Positions 20,969-29,760 are shown, counted from the stretch's first letter. The stretch is 64,000 nt of DNA from Bacteroidota bacterium (GCA_016124585.1 WGNL01000006.1:62001-126000); one strand, 5' to 3'. Notes: generated by a model from the letters alone, not told the origin. Program-made: numbers and translations.

Positions 20969-23900
20969 ATGATACTCTTCTTCGGCAACCCCTCCTCCAA
21001 AATCTTTGCTGTTCAGACCAACCAAGCCCTGTCCGGTGAGGACGTGCAAAAACTCACTTGGCTCTTTGGCAACGAACCGCAAATCGAGGCACTGACCGTC
21101 TCCGGCCCATTCGTCGGGCCACGGGCGGCGATGGTTACACCTTGGAGCACCAACGCCGTGGAAATCACGCAGAACATGGCCATCCACGGCATCGTGCGCA
21201 TGGAGGAATTTTTCAGGATAAATGAAGGCGATAGCTACGACCCCATGCTCTCGCAGAAGTTTGCGGAGCTGAACCAGGACATTTTCACCATCCACATCGA
21301 ACCAGCGCCCATTCTCGAAATCGAGGATATCGCTGACTTCAACGAGCAGGAAGGATTGGCGCTCAGCCAAGAAGAAATTGACTACCTGAACGGTGTTGCC
21401 CAGCGTATCGGGCGCAAGCTGACCGACTCTGAGGTCTTCGGCTTCTCGCAGGTGAACAGCGAGCATTGCCGCCACAAGATTTTCAACGGCACCTTCGTCA
21501 TTGACGGCGAGGAAAAGGACACCTCCCTTTTCAAACTCATCAAAAAAACCTCCCAGACCCACCCCAACGACATCGTGTCCGCCTACAAGGACAATGTGGC
21601 TTTTTTGAAAGGCCCACAGCTCACGCAGTTCGCCCCCAAGCGTCCCGATGTACCTGATTTTTACGAAAAAAAATCCTTCGACTCTGTGCTGTCGTTGAAG
21701 GCGGAGACGCACAATTTCCCCACCACCGTCGAGCCTTTCAACGGGGCGGCCACAGGTTCCGGCGGGGAAATCCGGGATAGGTTGGCGGGAGGAACTGGCT
21801 CCATTCCGTTGGCGGGGACGGCGGTGTACATGACGGCGTACCCACGGCTTCAGCCCCTGACCCCTAAAGGGGGACCCACGGACGCTAATGCCGTGGTCAG
21901 CCATCAAGTGGCTTCCCCTGCGAGCGACCAATCATCAAATTCGCAGACCGATGCGTCGTCAGGTTCCCCTTCAGGGGTCAGGGGCTGGGGGATGACTGAA
22001 AGAAAATGGCTCTACCAAACCCCGCTCGACATCCTCATCAAAGCCAGCAACGGTGCTTCCGATTTCGGCAATAAATTCGGGCAGCCGCTCATCGCTGGGT
22101 CGCTGCTCACTTTCGAGCATGAGGAAGCTGGGCGCAAATTAGGCTTTGATAAAGTCATCATGCTGGCGGGCGGCATCGGCTACGGCAAGGCGGCACAGGC
22201 ACTGAAAGGTCACCCCAAAGCGGGCGACAAAATCGTGGTGATGGGCGGTGACAACTACCGTATCGGCATGGGCGGGGCGGCTGTTTCCTCCGCAAATACG
22301 GGCGAATTCAACACGGCCATCACCCTAAACGCCGTGCAGCGCTCGAACCCCGAAATGCAGAAGCGGGTGGCGAACGCCGTGCGGGGCGTGGTAGAAAGCG
22401 AGGAGAATTTCATCGTCTCCATCCACGACCACGGAGCGGGTGGCCACCTCAACTGCCTCTCCGAACTGGTGGAGGCCACAGGCGGCAAAATTGACCTCGA
22501 CAAACTGCCCATCGGCGACCCCACGCTGTCGGCGAAGGAAATCATCGGCAATGAATCGCAGGAGCGGATGGGCCTCGTCGTTTCACCGAAAAATATTGAA
22601 ACGCTGCGCAATATCGCCGAGCGGGAACGGGCGCCGATGTACGAGGTCGGCGACGTGACGGGCGATATGCGTTTCACGTTCCAGTCCTCTTCGAAGGGCG
22701 ACAAACCGATGGATTTGGCGCTGTCCGATATGTTCGGCAGCTCCCCAAAAACCATCATGAACGATAAAAAACTCGACCGGAAATATGCCGATGTTGACTA
22801 CTCGGCTTCACAAATTCAAAGCTACATCAAAGACGTGCTGCGCCTCGAAGCCGTCGCTTGCAAGGACTGGCTGACAAACAAAGTGGACCGCTGCGTGGGT
22901 GGCCTCGTGGCCAAGCAGCAGTGCGCTGGGCCGCTCCAACTCCCCCTCAACAACTGCGGCGTGATGGCCCTTGATTTTGATGGGAAAAGCGGCATTGCCA
23001 CCTCCATCGGCCACAGCCCAGTGAGCGGCCTGATTGACCCCGTGGCGGGCAGTCGTAACTCGGTGGCCGAGGCGCTGACCAATATCGTCTGGGCTCCATT
23101 GGAGAAGAGCCTGCGCTCTGTCTCCCTCTCCGCCAACTGGATGTGGCCCTGCAAGAACGAGGGCGAGGATGCCCGCCTGTACGAGGCTGTCGAGGCCATG
23201 TCGGACTTCGCCATTGCCCTCGGCATCAACATCCCAACGGGCAAGGACTCGCTTTCGATGAAACAGAAATACCCCGATGGCGAGGTGCTTTCGCCGGGTA
23301 CGGTCATCGTGTCCGCAGGGGCGCATTGCGACGACAGGTATGGCATCGTGGAGCCTGTTTTGCAAAAAAATGGAGGCGATATCTACTACTTAAATTTATC
23401 CAAAGATTCTTTCCAATTGGGCGGTTCGTCATTTGCCCAAACGAGGAACAGGATTGGTGAAAAAGCGCCAACCGTGAGCGATGCAGCTTATTTCGCCAAG
23501 GCTTTTGATGCCTTGCAAAATTTGATAAAAGGCGGCCTCGTGGTGGCTGGTCATGATGTCTCCGCTGGCGGCCTTTTGACTTGTTTGTTGGAAATGTGCT
23601 TCGCCGATGTGGCCCTCGGTGTGGAGATTGATTTGACTGAAATTGGCGAAGCCGACTCCGTCAAATTGCTTTTCTCGGAAAACAGCGGGGTAGTCATTCA
23701 GGCCAAAAATGACTCGGTGGAAAAGCTGCTGAATGAGGCTGGCATTTCATTTTTCAAAATAGGAAAGGCCACGTCCACTCCTGTTCTCTTTGTAAAAAAT
23801 GGCGGGGAAACCCACAAGTTCGACATTGCCGAACTGCGGGATGTCTGGTACGAAACCTCCTACCTCCTCGACCGCCACCAAACGGCTGGTGAACTGGCAA

Positions 23901-24748
23901 AGGCCCGTTTTGACAATTACAAAAACCAGCCGCTACGCTATGTTTTTCCAAAAAATTTTGATGGAAAAAGACCAATCAGGGAAGAAGGCAAACCCCGCAT
24001 CAAAGCCGCCATCATCCGTGAGAAGGGCAGCAATTCCGAGCGGGAAATGGCCCATGCCATGTACCTCGCTGGCTTCGATGTGAAGGACGTTCACATGACC
24101 GACCTCATCAGCGGGCGGGAGACGCTGGAGGACGTGCGCTTCATCGGTGCGGTGGGCGGTTTCTCCAACTCCGACGTGCTCGGTTCGGCAAAGGGCTGGG
24201 CAGGTGCATTTCTCTACAACGAAAAAGCCAAGCGGGCGCTCGACAATTTTTTCAAGCGGGACGATGTGCTGTCCGTCGGCATCTGCAACGGCTGCCAACT
24301 TTTTGTGGAACTGAACCTTATCAACCCCGAACACGCCACGCCGCCAAAGATGCTGCACAATGACTCGCACAAGCATGAGAGCATTTTCACTTCCGTCGTC
24401 ATTCCCGAAAACAATTCTGTGATGCTGCAATCGCTGGCAGGCTGCCGCCTCGGCATCTGGGTGAGCCATGGGGAGGGAAAATTCAATCTGCCACTGCCGG
24501 AGAGTGCGTACAATATCGTCGGTAAATTCGGCTATGATGCCTACCCTGCCAACCCGAACGGCAGCGACTACAACGCCGCCATGCTCGCCAGCGCCGATGG
24601 CCGCCACCTGGTGACGATGCCGCACTTCGAGCGTTCGATGTTCCGGTGGAACTGGGCGAACTACCCGGTGGACAGGCAGGGGGATGATATTTCGCCGTGG
24701 GTGGAGGCGTTCTTGAATGCGAGGCGGTGGTTGGAAAGACATGCCTGA
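20969..24748 (+). CDS. purL: Phosphoribosylformylglycinamidine synthase (FGAM synthase), 1259 aa
   Basis: Large single-chain PurL, the fourth step of purine synthesis (FGAR + Gln + ATP to FGAM). Visible are the synthetase part with SEHCRHKIFNG (about residues 166-176), the substrate strand ETHNFPTTVEPFNGAATGSGGEIRD, the second synthetase half, and the C-terminal glutaminase with nucleophile Cys in SVGICNGCQ (about 1105) and later His/Glu residues. ATG 20969 gives MILFFGNP; an ATG at 20950 is out of frame. Residues ~295-340 are encoded by an in-frame palindromic repeat insertion (21851-21987) between AYPRL and ERKWLYQTP; this explains the extra length. Confidence 0.95.
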   Translation: MILFFGNPSSKIFAVQTNQALSGEDVQKLTWLFGNEPQIEALTVSGPFVGPRAAMVTPWSTNAVEITQNMAIHGIVRMEEFFRINEGDSYDPMLSQKFAELNQDIFTIHIEPAPILEIEDIADFNEQEGLALSQEEIDYLNGVAQRIGRKLTDSEVFGFSQVNSEHCRHKIFNGTFVIDGEEKDTSLFKLIKKTSQTHPNDIVSAYKDNVAFLKGPQLTQFAPKRPDVPDFYEKKSFDSVLSLKAETHNFPTTVEPFNGAATGSGGEIRDRLAGGTGSIPLAGTAVYMTAYPRLQPLTPKGGPTDANAVVSHQVASPASDQSSNSQTDASSGSPSGVRGWGMTERKWLYQTPLDILIKASNGASDFGNKFGQPLIAGSLLTFEHEEAGRKLGFDKVIMLAGGIGYGKAAQALKGHPKAGDKIVVMGGDNYRIGMGGAAVSSANTGEFNTAITLNAVQRSNPEMQKRVANAVRGVVESEENFIVSIHDHGAGGHLNCLSELVEATGGKIDLDKLPIGDPTLSAKEIIGNESQERMGLVVSPKNIETLRNIAERERAPMYEVGDVTGDMRFTFQSSSKGDKPMDLALSDMFGSSPKTIMNDKKLDRKYADVDYSASQIQSYIKDVLRLEAVACKDWLTNKVDRCVGGLVAKQQCAGPLQLPLNNCGVMALDFDGKSGIATSIGHSPVSGLIDPVAGSRNSVAEALTNIVWAPLEKSLRSVSLSANWMWPCKNEGEDARLYEAVEAMSDFAIALGINIPTGKDSLSMKQKYPDGEVLSPGTVIVSAGAHCDDRYGIVEPVLQKNGGDIYYLNLSKDSFQLGGSSFAQTRNRIGEKAPTVSDAAYFAKAFDALQNLIKGGLVVAGHDVSAGGLLTCLLEMCFADVALGVEIDLTEIGEADSVKLLFSENSGVVIQAKNDSVEKLLNEAGISFFKIGKATSTPVLFVKNGGETHKFDIAELRDVWYETSYLLDRHQTAGELAKARFDNYKNQPLRYVFPKNFDGKRPIREEGKPRIKAAIIREKGSNSEREMAHAMYLAGFDVKDVHMTDLISGRETLEDVRFIGAVGGFSNSDVLGSAKGWAGAFLYNEKAKRALDNFFKRDDVLSVGICNGCQLFVELNLINPEHATPPKMLHNDSHKHESIFTSVVIPENNSVMLQSLAGCRLGIWVSHGEGKFNLPLPESAYNIVGKFGYDAYPANPNGSDYNAAMLASADGRHLVTMPHFERSMFRWNWANYPVDRQGDDISPWVEAFLNARRWLERHA
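21851..21987. repeat. Inverted-repeat element inside purL
   Basis: Arms at 21851-21872 (CAGCCCCTGACCCCTAAAGG...) and 21966-21987 are inverted repeats of 22 bases with one mismatch. An inner dyad CCACGG (21876-21881) / CCGTGG (21891-21896) is also present. The frame is open throughout and encodes a low-complexity Ser/Pro/Gly segment. Confidence 0.9.
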
Positions 24749-24796
24749 ACTGTAAGTTTGAAAAACTGTTTTAAATTGCAGTAAAAATCAAAGCCC

Positions 24797-25042
24797 ATGT
24801 TGCTCACATTGCCGGACAATATCATCCCTGCGGGTCAATTCACGGAAGAAGAACTGCTAACTGAACTGGCGGTGGCGTTGTATGCTGCCGGAAAAATCTC
24901 CTTCGGACAAGCCCGGCGGCTGGCAGGCATGGATTGGTTCAGTTTTAGGTCGTTACTCTCGGAGCGCAATGTGCCCGCCAATTACGATGAAAAAGACCTT
25001 GAAAAAGACCTTGAAGCCATCAAAACTTTCCCGCTTTCATGA
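24797..25042 (+). CDS. UPF0175-family protein, probable antitoxin, 81 aa
   Basis: Small protein with the UPF0175 pattern: TEEELLTELAVALYAAGKISFGQARRLAGMDWFSFRSLLSERNV, a helix-turn-helix-like fold. UPF0175 genes are regularly found immediately before DUF3368 PIN-domain genes, and the pair is regarded as a toxin-antitoxin module. Here the stop overlaps the toxin start by ATGA (25039-25042), so the genes are coupled. The segment EKDLEKDLE is encoded by a small tandem duplication. It is likely an autoregulator of the pair, inferred from family behaviour. Confidence 0.8.
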   Translation: MLLTLPDNIIPAGQFTEEELLTELAVALYAAGKISFGQARRLAGMDWFSFRSLLSERNVPANYDEKDLEKDLEAIKTFPLS

Positions 25043-25527
25043 TAATCGTTAGCGATACCTCCCCTATTTCCAGCCTTTTTCTAATCAATCAATTGGAGCT
25101 GCTGCCTGTTGTATTTGGCCGAATCATCATACCCCAAACTGTGATGGCGGAATTGCGTGTTTTGGAAACGGATTTTGGGCATGACCTTGCCACCCTTCGT
25201 TCAGCTCCTTGGCTCGAAATCCTCAAAGCAACCGATATTAACGAAGTGAACCGTTTTAAACAGTTTTTGGATGCGGGGGAAAGCGAAGCAATTGTCCTTG
25301 CCAAGGAACTACACGCCGATTATCTGCTGATTGATGACAAACAAGGGAGGAATGCAGCAGACCATGAAGGCTTGACAACCATTGGTGTTCTGGGTGTTTT
25401 TTTACTTGCCAAAAAAGCGGGAACCATCAATGCTGTTCAGCCCTTGATGGACGACTTACGTTCTCAAGCAAAGTTCTTTATCAGGGAAGATTTGTATGAG
25501 AAGGTTTTGAGGTTGGCAGGTGAGTGA
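25039..25527 (+). CDS. DUF3368 PIN-like protein, probable toxin, 162 aa
   Basis: The N terminus MIIVSDTSPISSLFLI carries the first acidic residue of a PIN-type nuclease (VSDTSP), GESEAIVLAKEL the conserved Glu, and LLIDDKQGRNAA the later Asp residues. PIN toxins cleave RNA using Mg2+. The gene begins inside the stop of the UPF0175 gene. Length matches DUF3368 proteins (~160 aa). All acidic positions are present, so the toxin is probably functional. Targets are unknown. Confidence 0.82.
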   Translation: MIIVSDTSPISSLFLINQLELLPVVFGRIIIPQTVMAELRVLETDFGHDLATLRSAPWLEILKATDINEVNRFKQFLDAGESEAIVLAKELHADYLLIDDKQGRNAADHEGLTTIGVLGVFLLAKKAGTINAVQPLMDDLRSQAKFFIREDLYEKVLRLAGE

Positions 25528-25644
25528 GAAAGCAATTTGGACAGAGCGTTTTTGAATTTGTGGCAGTGATCCGAATAGAAGCTACCCATCAATACCCAAA
25601 AGATTTTCTATCCTTGCTGGTTGTTTCCCACAAAATCGCCTTCC

Positions 25645-26226
25645 ATGAAAGACATAGCATCCCTCATTCAACACATCGAAAAAATAATCCCACTGGACGA
25701 TGAAGCCCGCCAAGCGCTTGCTATTAAAGTCACCTCCAAGAAAATCCGCCGCAGGCAGTACCTGTTACAAGATGGGGACATTTGCAGGCATTACAATTTC
25801 GTTTTGAACGGTTGCCTCAGGATGTATTTGGTGGACGAAAAAGGAACGGAGCATGTGCTTCAATTTGCTATCGAAGGCGGTTGGATTGCCGACATTGGCA
25901 GCCTGCATACTGACCAACCCAGCCATTTCTGCATTGATGCGCTCGAACCAACTGAAGTATTGCGCATCGCCAAGGAGGACTTGATTGACCTTTATGTAAA
26001 ACACCCCGCCTTCGACCGTTATTTCAGGGTGCTGACGGAGAATGCCTTCGTCGGGATGCAACAGCGGGTCATGCAGAACATCAGTTCAACTGCCGAAACC
26101 CGATACCTGCTTTTTCTTGAAAAATACCCCCATCTTTTCAACCGGATTCCATTGGTTCAAATTGCTTCTTTTATTGGCGTCACGCCGGAATTTCTCAGTA
26201 AAATCAGGCGCAACCTGATGGCCTGA
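25645..26226 (+). CDS. Crp/Fnr-family transcription regulator, 193 aa
   Basis: A cyclic-nucleotide-binding-like beta-roll (residues ~20-125; YLLQDGDICRHYNFVLNGCLRMYL) is followed by a helix and a shortened DNA-binding part (VQIASFIGVTPEFLSKIRRNL). The classic cAMP phosphate-binding RS residues are not obvious, so the ligand is uncertain. Length and layout are typical of Bacteroidota Crp-like regulators. ATG 25645 was chosen over a TTG at 25621. A TATCCTTG word upstream (about 25609-25616) may be the -7 box. Confidence 0.88.
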   Translation: MKDIASLIQHIEKIIPLDDEARQALAIKVTSKKIRRRQYLLQDGDICRHYNFVLNGCLRMYLVDEKGTEHVLQFAIEGGWIADIGSLHTDQPSHFCIDALEPTEVLRIAKEDLIDLYVKHPAFDRYFRVLTENAFVGMQQRVMQNISSTAETRYLLFLEKYPHLFNRIPLVQIASFIGVTPEFLSKIRRNLMA

Positions 26227-26230
26227 GATT

Positions 26231-26391
26231 AGGAACGGTGAAAGAATAACTTCACCTTTTTATGCGGCTCTTTTACACTCATGCTGCGTTGGTCAAAGCC
26301 TTGCGTAGCGATGCTATGCAAGGCTTCGACCGCCTTGCCTGAGCGAAAAATAGCATGCCTAAAAAGGCGGACTTATCCTTTCACCGTTCCT
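26231..26391. repeat. 161-bp imperfect palindromic element
   Basis: Outer arms AGGAACGGTGAAAG (26231-26244) and CTTTCACCGTTCCT (26378-26391) match exactly and the pairing continues imperfectly inward. A second hairpin lies in the middle (AAGCCTTGCGTAGC ... GCTATGCAAGGCTT, about 26296-26326). There is no coding frame in it. The arrangement resembles a MITE-like unit; no second copy was noticed in the window. Confidence 0.7.
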
Positions 26392-26488
26392 TAACCTACC
26401 TTAAGGTTTTTTCCTAATCTGCTTCATTGGCCACTAACCGCCCCTGCCTTCATCTTTGTGCTATCAATTTCACTATAAAACAAGGCAC

Positions 26489-26983
26489 ATGAAATCCATT
26501 TTTTCAAACATCTTTTTGCTGCTCACCCTCGCAGGATGGGCGCAGACTGAACTTAATTTTTCCACTTTTAAAAATAATGAAGCCATGCAAGCAACAGAAA
26601 ATTCAGCCATCGAAACCCTACTTTCTTCCTATGAAAAAGCCCTGAACGCATCTGATGTTCCGGCCGTACTTGCGCTGTATGCAAAAGACGGTGTGTTCAT
26701 GCCCTCCGAAGCACCAAGTGCCGTTGGACAAACTGCTGTGGAACAAGCCTACCGTTTTGTTTTCAGCCAAATTAAACTGAACATTAAATTCAGTATTGAT
26801 GAAATTCAGGTTAACGGCGACCTCGCTTTTGCCCGCACCATTTCCAGAGGCACCACGGATGTGCTTGCCGCAGGCATCAATGTGCCCGAGGAGAACCGGG
26901 AGCTTTTTGTGCTGGTGAAGGAAAATGGGGACTGGAAAATTGGGCGGTATATGTTCAACAAAATGCAACCAGCGCAGCAATAA
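26489..26983 (+). CDS. Secreted NTF2-like (SnoaL/SgcJ type) protein, 164 aa
   Basis: A short signal-like N terminus (MKSIFSNIFLLLTLAGWAQ) precedes an NTF2-like fold: AIETLLSSYEKALNASDVPAVLALYAKDGVFMPS is the typical first helix plus strand, and the end DWKIGRYMFN the last strand. Members range from isomerases to binding proteins; no catalytic assignment is possible. ATG 26489 begins the signal peptide. A terminator follows at 26994. It is separated from the Crp-like gene by the palindromic element. Confidence 0.8.
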   Translation: MKSIFSNIFLLLTLAGWAQTELNFSTFKNNEAMQATENSAIETLLSSYEKALNASDVPAVLALYAKDGVFMPSEAPSAVGQTAVEQAYRFVFSQIKLNIKFSIDEIQVNGDLAFARTISRGTTDVLAAGINVPEENRELFVLVKENGDWKIGRYMFNKMQPAQQ

Positions 26984-26993
26984 TTATTGAATC

Positions 26994-27026
26994 AAAACAG
27001 AGGGACAAATGTGTTCCTCTGTTTTT
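26994..27026 (+). terminator. Rho-independent terminator after the NTF2-like gene
   Basis: A 10-bp stem AAAACAGAGG / CCTCTGTTTT with a 12-base loop, ending in five T. Confidence 0.82.
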
Positions 27027-27158
27027 CATTAATGTTACTGGATATGCAGTTTTATGAAAATGTTGTTACCAAAGTTGCTCCAACAAAGACAGGACAATGA
27101 TATTTCGCCATGTAAGGCGGGTCTTTTGAATAAGATAAGGTGGACTAAAACCACATGC

Positions 27159-27190
27159 TTGTTCAACCCAAAAAGGAATTTTTAACTTTG
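27159..27190 (+). promoter_or_regulatory. Promoter of the delta-60 repeat gene
   Basis: TTG (27159-27161), 21 bases, then TAACTTTG (27183-27190), a good match to the Bacteroidota -33/-7 pattern. The gene starts 23 bases later. Confidence 0.6.
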
Positions 27191-27213
27191 CCCCAAACCA
27201 ACCTATTTCATTT

Positions 27214-28737
27214 ATGAAAATCTCCAAGAAGCAATTTTTGCTCATTCCACTTCTTGCCTTTTTTTGTTCACAAGCCTTCTCCCAAATCCTCATTCCTGAT
27301 GTGTCCTTTGGAGCAAACGGCATGACCACAACAGACCTCGGCGGCAACTGGAGCTACGTCACCTGCCTCGCTGTTCAAACAGATGGAAAAATATTGGCCG
27401 CTGGAACGAGGTTGGAAAACGGCACCGAGGTCATCGTCGCTAGATACCTTTCTGACGGTAGTCTCGACACAGATTTCGCTGCCGACGGCATCTTGGAAAC
27501 CAGCATCAGCCACCAACAATTTTATAGCGAAAAGATGATGGCTTTGCAGCCCGATGGCAGAATCCTCGTGGCCGGGCGCATCAAAATCGGCACGATTTAC
27601 ACTTTTGCAGTGGCCCGGTTCCTCTCCGACGGTGCTGCTGATAGCAGCTTTGGCGACAATGGAATCGCTACCAAAACCATCATTGGCAACAATTCTGGCA
27701 ACGATGACCAAGCACAGTCGGTGTTGCTGCAACCTGATGGTAAAATCATCGCTGCTGGTACCAGCAACGGCACATCTTCGGGCTCAAAATTCACTCTCGT
27801 CCGCTTTCTGTCTGATGGCGGTTCCGATGACACCTTCGGCAACAATGGCGTTGCCACAGTGGCGGTCTCGTCATCATTTGATTATGCCAAAACGGCTTTG
27901 CTCCAGCCCGATGGTAAAATCCTCGTGGCTGGCTCGGCTTCACTGCCTTTTGGCCATGACCGGGCGATGGCCCGCTTCAACTCCAACGGCTCGCTCGACA
28001 CGGGATTCGGCACCAATGGCATCGTCAGGGATGTGGTCAGCCCGAGCACCGAACCGATTTATTCCCTGGCACTCCAGCCCGATGGCAAAATCATCTTCAT
28101 GGGCATGAATCAAAAAAACACGACACCTTTCTTCGACCTGAGCATCGAACGGTACACCGCTGCTGGCGTACTTGACACGGAGTACGGCACAAACGGCCGG
28201 GTTGTTTTCAACCAGACCGACTTACTGACCCATCAAGACGCTGGGCTGACCATGCTGCCAGACGGGAAACTGCTGGTCGCCGTCAACCGCACACTTGGTG
28301 GGGTTGGGCTGGTGCGCTTGCTCGATGACGGTACTGAAGACCCCAGCTTCGGCATTGACGGATACAATTTCAGTAACCCCAACATTACAATTAAACCTTG
28401 CATTGTGGCGGAGGATGGCATGGGTCGAATTCTGATTGGTGGTGGAAGCCCGTTCAAGGTAGTCCGCTTTGCCCCACCGCCGACGGGCGTTGGTGAAACC
28501 TTGAAACAACAAGTTGCGCCACTGGCAGTCAATCCTAACCCAGCACAGGAATTTTTCGAAGTAAACCATTCCGAAAGCGGCTGGCTAACCGTGAGCGATG
28601 CAAATGGCAAGCAGGTATTTGCTAGCAAACTTGCGCCTAGTCAGCGGATCGATTGCAGCGGCTGGAATGCTGGCTTCTATACTGTTTTGCTCGAAACAGC
28701 CTCCGGATTGCGAAGCGGAAAACTGCTGGTTTTTTAA
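27214..28737 (+). CDS. Secreted delta-60 repeat protein with T9SS sorting tail, 507 aa
   Basis: A signal peptide (MKISKKQFLLIPLLAFFCSQAFSQ) is followed by at least six copies of the delta-60 repeat, each with LQPDGKILVAG- and ARFLSDGSLDTSFGTNG-like halves, which form a beta-propeller-like surface domain. The last ~75 residues (VNPNPAQEFFEV ... GFYTVLLETASGLRSGKLLVF) are a type A sorting domain of the type IX secretion system, so the protein should be exported to the cell surface. The ligand or function is unknown. Intact. Confidence 0.92.
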   Translation: MKISKKQFLLIPLLAFFCSQAFSQILIPDVSFGANGMTTTDLGGNWSYVTCLAVQTDGKILAAGTRLENGTEVIVARYLSDGSLDTDFAADGILETSISHQQFYSEKMMALQPDGRILVAGRIKIGTIYTFAVARFLSDGAADSSFGDNGIATKTIIGNNSGNDDQAQSVLLQPDGKIIAAGTSNGTSSGSKFTLVRFLSDGGSDDTFGNNGVATVAVSSSFDYAKTALLQPDGKILVAGSASLPFGHDRAMARFNSNGSLDTGFGTNGIVRDVVSPSTEPIYSLALQPDGKIIFMGMNQKNTTPFFDLSIERYTAAGVLDTEYGTNGRVVFNQTDLLTHQDAGLTMLPDGKLLVAVNRTLGGVGLVRLLDDGTEDPSFGIDGYNFSNPNITIKPCIVAEDGMGRILIGGGSPFKVVRFAPPPTGVGETLKQQVAPLAVNPNPAQEFFEVNHSESGWLTVSDANGKQVFASKLAPSQRIDCSGWNAGFYTVLLETASGLRSGKLLVF

Positions 28738-28788
28738 AAAACGGTTGAACTTTTACATCCAAATTTATATTCAAGTAGCATCGACATT

Positions 28789-28818
28789 TTTGAACTTTAC
28801 GAAAACCACTTACCTTCG
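28789..28818 (+). promoter_or_regulatory. Promoter before the Ile-rich leader ORF
   Basis: TTTG (28789-28792), 18 bases, TACCTTCG (28811-28818), one base from the consensus TAnnTTTG. The start site would be near 28825, about 13 bases before the leader ORF ATG. Confidence 0.6.
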
Positions 28819-28837
28819 CCCCGCAAAACAGCACCAC

Positions 28838-28900
28838 ATGATGTTACCATCTTCCATTATTACCAGCATAATTATTCACAAGTTGCCCGGCAATCTGTGA
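28838..28900 (+). CDS. Candidate regulatory leader peptide, 20 aa, Ile-rich
   Basis: A 20-codon frame (MMLPSSIITSIIIHKLPGNL) starts just after a promoter-like sequence and ends 24 bases before a strong terminator. Five of its codons are Ile (28856-28861 and 28868-28876). CCCGGCAA inside the frame (28886-28893) can pair with TTGCCGGG of the terminator's right arm (28946-28953), in competition with the left arm. This is the layout of a ribosome-mediated attenuator. The isoleucyl-tRNA synthetase gene lies two genes downstream, which makes Ile-tRNA sensing a reasonable inference; there is no proof of translation. Confidence 0.5.
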   Translation: MMLPSSIITSIIIHKLPGNL

Positions 28901-28924
28901 GGTGCTGATGTTTTGAGAGGAACG

Positions 28925-28960
28925 AAAAGCCCCGGCAGGTTGCACTTGCCGGGGCTTTTT
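28925..28960 (+). terminator. Terminator, possibly an attenuator, before the lipoprotein-ileS pair
   Basis: A perfect 13-bp stem (28925-28937 with 28947-28959, AAAAGCCCCGGCA) with a 9-base loop ends in a T run. Its position after a short Ile-rich ORF and before 28987 suggests conditional termination rather than only the end of the delta-60 gene. Confidence 0.8.
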
Positions 28961-28986
28961 GGTTTTCTAATTATTCGATTTTAGTC

Positions 28987-29694
28987 ATGAAAAATGAACA
29001 TTTATTAATATCCTGTCACAAATATTGCCAGCTACTATTGCTGGACTGTAAGACAAAGTGTTTTATGGTGGCCGCAATAATGTTGATAGGGTTTACATCT
29101 TGCACCTTTTCCCAATCGTCAGAATCACCTACTGACAATGAAATCATAGTTGACTTGCCACCACCGGAAACATCCGGACATAAGGCTGAACCGATACCTT
29201 TTAAAGGTGAAAACATTGAGTTTTACGCCCTTTCCCCTAAATTTCAGTATGCCGTTTATAACGGCCCCTACGCTTATTCTGTTGACCAGCAAGACACAGT
29301 CTGGACATACATAGATGAGAAGGGATATATAATACACAGCTTTGATGTTGACTTGCACAACAGGCTCATGCAGGAGGGCAAACTACGTTTTGTCTTACGT
29401 GAGATGGGAAAACCCGGAGGAAAGCGATTGAAGGGGATTCAATATGCAGATATTATGGCACTAAAAGCCCAAGTGGCAGACCAACAAACTACTATCGAAC
29501 TGCCTTTTGCGCCGGAAACATTCGTCGTAGTCCCGCTGGGAGTAAGCGAGGCTTTCAAAAAAGAGCTTGAAGCCAAAATCGGCAAGCCCATACCGGAGGG
29601 TGTGGTTGCCTGTTTTCAATTGGATAAATTAAGCAGTGTGCTGAACCTGAGTCCTGATGACCTAAATCGAGTGAAACTGGTCAATAAAAACTGA
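28987..29694 (+). CDS. Putative lipoprotein of unknown function, 235 aa
   Basis: A hydrophobic segment VAAIMLIGFTSC (about residues 28-39) ends in a lipobox-like Cys, preceded by KTK; the true start may be ATG 28987 or the internal ATG 29065. The mature part contains a DLPPP stretch, then a mixed alpha/beta region (PIPFKGENIEFYALSPKFQYAVYNGPYAYSVDQ). I do not recognise the family. It is more AT-rich than ileS. It sits between the candidate attenuator and ileS, 66 bases before the latter, so it would be co-transcribed with ileS if no further promoter exists. Confidence 0.65.
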   Translation: MKNEHLLISCHKYCQLLLLDCKTKCFMVAAIMLIGFTSCTFSQSSESPTDNEIIVDLPPPETSGHKAEPIPFKGENIEFYALSPKFQYAVYNGPYAYSVDQQDTVWTYIDEKGYIIHSFDVDLHNRLMQEGKLRFVLREMGKPGGKRLKGIQYADIMALKAQVADQQTTIELPFAPETFVVVPLGVSEAFKKELEAKIGKPIPEGVVACFQLDKLSSVLNLSPDDLNRVKLVNKN

Positions 29695-29760
29695 AGATTG
29701 ATTTGAATGATGGACTCATTTTTACACCAAATAATACTTTTCAAATTTTTGTAAAATAGC

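Noticed and set aside
20918-21931. A 337-codon frame opposite the purL 5' half
   Set aside because: Antisense shadow over an essential gene; no signal peptide, motif or promoter.
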